DNA from: Rhabdophis nuchalis
Lineage: Eukaryota > Chordata > Lepidosauria > Squamata > Natricidae
Assembly (NCBI GenBank): GCA_039707465.1
Contig: CM077645.1
Coordinates: 64,191,350-64,255,349 of the forward strand
Reading direction: 5' to 3'
DNA: 64,000 nt
How positions within the stretch are numbered: the stretch's first letter is position 1; each line of letters starts with the position of its first letter. Below, one piece after another: positions 60,188-64,000 of this stretch. The translations under genes and the position numbers were made by a program. Under the pieces are notes generated by a model. That model saw only the letters and a list, made by a program, of their open reading frames with translations, ran no database searches and had not been told where the DNA came from.

Positions 60188-60415
60188 TTAGTTTTTTGAA
60201 AATTTGCCAGCTCGCCGAGAAGGTTCATATGGCACTCGAAGAATACTTGGAGTTTCTTCCATTACTCGTACTAAAAGATTGTCAATATAATCCTCAAGTT
60301 CACGAATGTGGGTGTCTTTTTTCTTCAATTGTTCTTTGTGTTTCATCAACTCTTGTAAGACCTCTTCATAAGTAAGATTTCGATATCCTGTTGCAGCATC
60401 AAAAGGATTTCCATC
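60188..60415 (-). CDS. RAB11FIP2: RAB11FIP2 terminal coding exon (Rab11 family-interacting protein 2, C-terminus)
   Basis: The exon encodes the last 75 residues of a class I Rab11-FIP, an effector that links Rab11 (and myosin Vb) to recycling endosomes. Read on the minus strand, it starts with DGNPFDAATGY, continues through LTYEEVLQEL, then HIRELEDYIDNLLVRVMEE, and ends YEPSRRAGKFSKN before TAA at 60190-60188. The LEDYIDNLLVRVMEE helix is the Rab-binding domain. Counting back from the 512-residue human length puts the NPF motif at 440-442 and the YID isoleucine at 481. These agree with the NPF site and the Rab11-binding Ile481 reported for FIP2, which favours FIP2 over FIP1 or FIP5. A splice acceptor AG lies at 60417-60416 and the exon opens in phase 0. 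There is no frameshift and no internal stop. Earlier exons lie beyond 64000. The family assignment is from memory of the human proteins and was not aligned. Confidence 0.93.
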   Translation of the reverse strand, partial: DGNPFDAATGYRNLTYEEVLQELMKHKEQLKKKDTHIRELEDYIDNLLVRVMEETPSILRVPYEPSRRAGKFSKN

Positions 60416-60655
60416 CTAGAATAAAGATATTTCTTTAAGATGACAGAACTAGAACCATTCTTAATAGAAAAATGTGAATCATAGATCTCACAAAAGTTTC
60501 TCTCTGTAATTCGTAATGCCATGTGCATTATAGAAGCATGTTTAAATAAAGAACAAAGAAATGCACTTATGACAAACACCTCTGCATAAATATTGCAAAT
60601 ACATCAAGACTCATTTCTGTCTTGAAGATATAACACATTTTTAACAAACAGCTTA

Positions 60656-61046
60656 CAGGTAATTCTCATAAGCTCAGTTGGGAGAGGAACCTCTGTCATT
60701 AAGCAATGTGGTCCTTAATTGATTCACACTCAATTTTATCACAATTGTTACACAGTTTATAAGCAAATGTAGCTTCCCCATTATTTTGCCTGTTGGAAGC
60801 GACTGAGGAGGTGACAAATGGTGATCATGTGACCTCAGGAGCCTGTAAACATCATAAACATGTGCATTTGCCCTGTGGCCAAATTTGGTTCACATGACTG
60901 TGGAGATACAGCAATGTTCTTAAGTGTGAAAACCAGTCATTTTCCAGTGCTGTCATAAGTTTGAACAGTTGTTAAACAGTATCCAATCTGGGTCAGTCTT
61001 TATTCATGAGTTGTTAAACGAATGGTCATAAATTAAGGATTACTTG
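60656..61046 (-). mobile_element. TA-target MITE with AGGTAGTCC termini, diverged, in RAB11FIP2 intron
   Basis: Starts CAGGTAATTCTCATAAGC and ends ATTAAGGATTACTTG, with TA on both sides (60654-60655, 61047-61048). Strongly diverged from the other copies, so an old insertion about 240 bp upstream of the terminal exon. Confidence 0.8.
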
Positions 61047-61319
61047 TATTTAACCCAGTTTCTCCATATCACTTCATGTAATTTCAGCACTGATCTTACT
61101 CTATTGTCATAGAACATCCTACATAGCACTGTACATGGTGATGTACAATGGTCACAAATTTCATGAATTAATGAATAAATTAGAACCCCATTTCTAAAGA
61201 AATGCAGAGAGCATTTAGTAAATGTGTCCTATATGTCATATGGATTGGTAAAAACCAAAGATACTTATATTACTACCATGTGGAAGCAGCAGGTAATATT
61301 TCTACATCTGTTCTGACCT

Positions 61320-61880
61320 AGGATTCCCCAAAAAGTACAAAGCAGATTCCTGGTCACGACAAAACCCCTTTTATTAAACGAATGTGAATTCCTCTCATTC
61401 ACATTCAGCAAAGGCCTGGTCTTTCAAAGGTGAAGTTATGACCACAGACCTTATCTAGCTTGGAAAGCTGCCATGTAAATATTTTCCAGTGCTGTGCAAG
61501 GAAAGACTTGGCACAAAGTCTCTGAGATTCCCAGACACTACTGAAATGAACTAATGAACCAACAAATTGTTTCCTGCAAAACCAAGCCCCCTTTCACTTC
61601 TTTTTTATTTCCTATGGGAGGGACCGTTCACCGTCTACCTGTGGCTGTAGCTGTTCTTTTCTTCTGGCAGCTCTGCGCATAAGCACACTGGGAACAGGCT
61701 CCAGCTGTTCCTCTGCCTCACTAGGCAGCTGAGATCTGCCAGACAGCCTTGGCCCCACATTTGCTTCTGACACAGAGCCTTCATCCAAGGCTTCCTCAGC
61801 CTCTAGGACTGGCCCATTTCCTCCCCAACTTCTCACTGTTCGACTCTGCTGCCAGCTTAACTGGTGGGCCACAACAACAT
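61320..61880 (-). repeat. Unclassified GC-richer block, possibly an LTR-type fragment
   Basis: The composition is richer in C and G than the surrounding intron. The minus strand has AATAAAAGGGGTTTTGTCG near 61352-61376, like the poly(A) region of an LTR, and a 95-codon open frame (61899-61612) without a recognisable domain. A 10 bp hairpin (61380-61389 with 61397-61406) lies beside it. No LTR ends or primer-binding site were found, so the class is a guess. Confidence 0.25.
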
Positions 61881-62189
61881 CACAGCCAATTTTAACCATA
61901 CAATTTCAGAATTATTCACTATGTGTCTTTCTGTGTACAAATTTCCATGTAAGCAACATATGCAATTTTATAACGCAAGCACAAACAAATCAGGAAAGCT
62001 ATTTTATTTGTTCCTCACTAGAAGTTGTAATGTTGTTTATAGGTAACAGGAGGCAACAACAATTTCACACATTTTCTCAAATCAGCCGCTGGACATTAAT
62101 AATTATAAGATCTGGTATATTTCTATTGTTTCTATCAAACTTGCTATTCAAAAAAAAATCTGTTTAAATCAAGTTCTAATTTGTATTTA

Positions 62190-62750
62190 TATATCCCATT
62201 GTACAATTGGTCTATGATATGGGGAAAAACCTAGCAAATCTAGACAGTGTACTTAAAAACAGAGACATCACCCTGCCAACAAAAGTGAATATAGTCAAGG
62301 CTATGGTTTTCTTAGTTGCAATGTATGGCTGTGAAAGCTGAATCATAAGAAAGACTGGCCACCAAAGAATTGAAGCCTTTGAACTATGGTGCTGGAGAAG
62401 ACTCTTGCGAGTCTCTTGGAGTACAAGGCAATCAAACCGGTCAGTCCTAGAGGAGATCAACCCTGACTGCTCTTTAGAAGGCCAGATCCTGAAGATGAAA
62501 CTCAAATACTTTGGCCACCTATTGAGAAGGACTCACTGGAGAAGAGCCTAATGCTGGGAAAGATTGACGACAAAAGAAGAATGGGACAACAGAGAATGAG
62601 GTGGCTGGATGGAGTCACTGAAGCAGTAGGTGTGAGCTTAAATAGACTCCAGAGGATGGTAGAGGACAGGAAGGCCTGGAAAAACATTGTCCATGGGGTC
62701 GTGATGGTTGAACATGACTTTGCAACTAACAACAAATGGAAAAAACTAGC
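62190..62750 (+). mobile_element. RTE-BovB LINE 3' fragment
   Basis: Translated pieces match the C-terminus of the BovB ORF: NLDSVLKNRDITLPTKVNIV, then MYGCES followed by an in-frame stop, FELWCWRRLLRVSW, FGHLLRRTH, MLGKIDDKRRMGQQRMRWLDG, and RKAWKNIVHGV. At least one frame change lies near 62530-62550. The fragment sits inside the last RAB11FIP2 intron, in the orientation opposite to the gene. BovB is known to be abundant in squamates and to have moved between vertebrate lineages. Confidence 0.9.
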
Positions 62751-64000
62751 CCTGATATAAGAAAACAAGCAAAACAAACATAGTGTAGGTTTCTGCTGTC
62801 AATTAAGGATCTAGGGCAACTATTATGACTATGAAGTCCTGGAATGATCAGTATTTCATAGTCATAATAGTCAGCCAGGAAAAGAACAGCTATATCTTTC
62901 TATGTAGATAGAAACCCTGAGCTGCAACAGCCTGTAGACTTGAGCCTGAAAGGGGAAAAGTGTAAGAAACAGGAAAATTAATTGTCATTCAAGAAAGAAT
63001 TAGAGGAATGAAGATTAGGCTTGCCCAGCTGGTCACAAATCCTGGGTATAGTTTATCACTTTGTTCTGGCCTTGAAGAACTGATCTCATCCACTCCCTTT
63101 GCTTGTATATCTTGCTTTTTTTTTAGTTTGTAAACCTGATGACGGGGCCTCTCTCTCTTTTGTTATATGTGAATAGCTAGTTAATTGAAAATTGGGATGC
63201 AAATACTCACACAAAAGCAACAAATAAATAAATAACACAACCCAGAGAATTCTGGGTAAATCCGGCAACTATCAGAATGGTTCAGCTGATTAATTCTGGC
63301 AGAACTTCAATAAGAAGTTGCAGGAAAATACAAATACTAAGGAATTTACAGAACATCATTTTTTCCATTTCTCACTGTTGGTCTGCACCAAAAGCAGGAG
63401 CAGATTGTAATTGAGATCTAAGTGAAAGAGGCCTCCATCTGGGATCCACAGTGCAGTGTTATTAAGTGAACATTTATCTGGACTATTTCCCACTTTCCTG
63501 GCAGATGATGATGCAAGGCAACTAGTCTATATTTGAAAAGAACCCAATATGATTAAAATGGATAATAGACATGACTCAAAAACATTTCTTGGTTGCTTCC
63601 CAACAGTGAGATAATGCTACATGCTTCTTTTTAATGAATTCAGGCTCTATTTTAAGATTTGCTCATATCTATCACTTTCTATATTTAAACAGCAAGTTAG
63701 GGCTAATTCACATCCGCAGAAACCACACCATCATCCAATAATCTGCAACTGAATGAATTAAATTGAAAGTATTACTGCATATATGAGGTAAAATCTATAT
63801 AAAAATGCTCTCTCTTGCTTATTTATCTGGATGACAATTAATACATTCAAAACATCAACTAATGTTGAGCTCATCAAATGTAACTATCAATGAATTCTTG
63901 ATTGAAATTATTTACACTAATAGACAGATAGGTATAGATTTAAAATGGCATTTAAAAGCAAGTGAAAGGTTTAGATGTGCATAATTACTTTCTAAGATAC

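Larger units (their letters stand above)
60416..64000 (-). other. RAB11FIP2: Last intron of RAB11FIP2 (3' part)
   Basis: The intron runs upstream of the terminal exon on the minus strand to the window edge. The acceptor is preceded by a short T-rich tract. It contains a TA-target MITE (60656-61046), an unclassified GC-richer repeat-like block (61320-61880) and a BovB LINE fragment (62190-62750). From 62760 to 64000 I see only AT-rich sequence with no recognisable repeat or exon. Confidence 0.75.

Noticed and set aside
61612..61899. 95-codon minus-strand ORF with plausible composition
   Set aside because: No recognisable domain, inside an intron, in a repeat-like block; could not be supported as an exon.

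Overview
The window looks like nuclear DNA of a squamate reptile, most likely a snake. It is AT-rich and almost free of genes. It carries CR1, L2 and RTE-BovB LINE remains, tRNA-derived SINEs, and many short non-autonomous hAT and TA-target DNA transposons of types common in snake and lizard genomes. Nothing bacterial or viral is visible: no operons, no CRISPR array, no phage genes.

Only one host gene is recognisable. Positions 60188-60415 on the minus strand are the terminal coding exon of RAB11FIP2: 75 residues with the NPF motif and the C-terminal Rab11-binding helix, ending in a stop codon. The repeat-poor AT-rich stretch at about 56.5-60.2 kb is its probable 3' UTR, and 60.42-64 kb is its last intron, which holds a BovB fragment and a TA-target MITE. 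In human, as I recall, the 3' side of RAB11FIP2 faces a large gene desert shared with EMX2. The remaining ~56 kb is therefore probably part of that desert. It contains repeat-free, homeodomain-motif-rich segments (about 29.2-30.3, 35.8-36.1 and 52.3-53.0 kb) that are candidate conserved enhancers.

Layout. 1-14 kb: single-copy DNA with hAT MITEs, a 500 bp TA-target MITE and a decayed LINE. 14.3-17.3 kb: a minus-strand CR1 with a frameshift, flanked by hAT MITEs. 18.8-22.1 kb: two L2 LINEs and three MITEs. 25.9-28.3 kb: a plus-strand CR1 with 800 codons open. 31.4-32.3 kb: L2 with a hairpin at its 5' junction. 33-50 kb: SINEs, MITEs and a CR1 fragment split by a hAT MITE. 51.1 kb: a long AAT microsatellite on an L2 tail. 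53.4-54.3 kb: a ~0.9 kb inverted repeat built around SINE copies. 54.7-55.3 kb: a decayed L2. 56.5-64 kb: RAB11FIP2.

Fourteen hAT-type insertions can be delimited to the base by 8 bp target-site duplications, nine of them exact. I found no convincing new biological system. The most unusual objects are the 53.4-54.3 kb fold-back, the shared core among MITE families with different termini, and the hairpin at the L2 junction.
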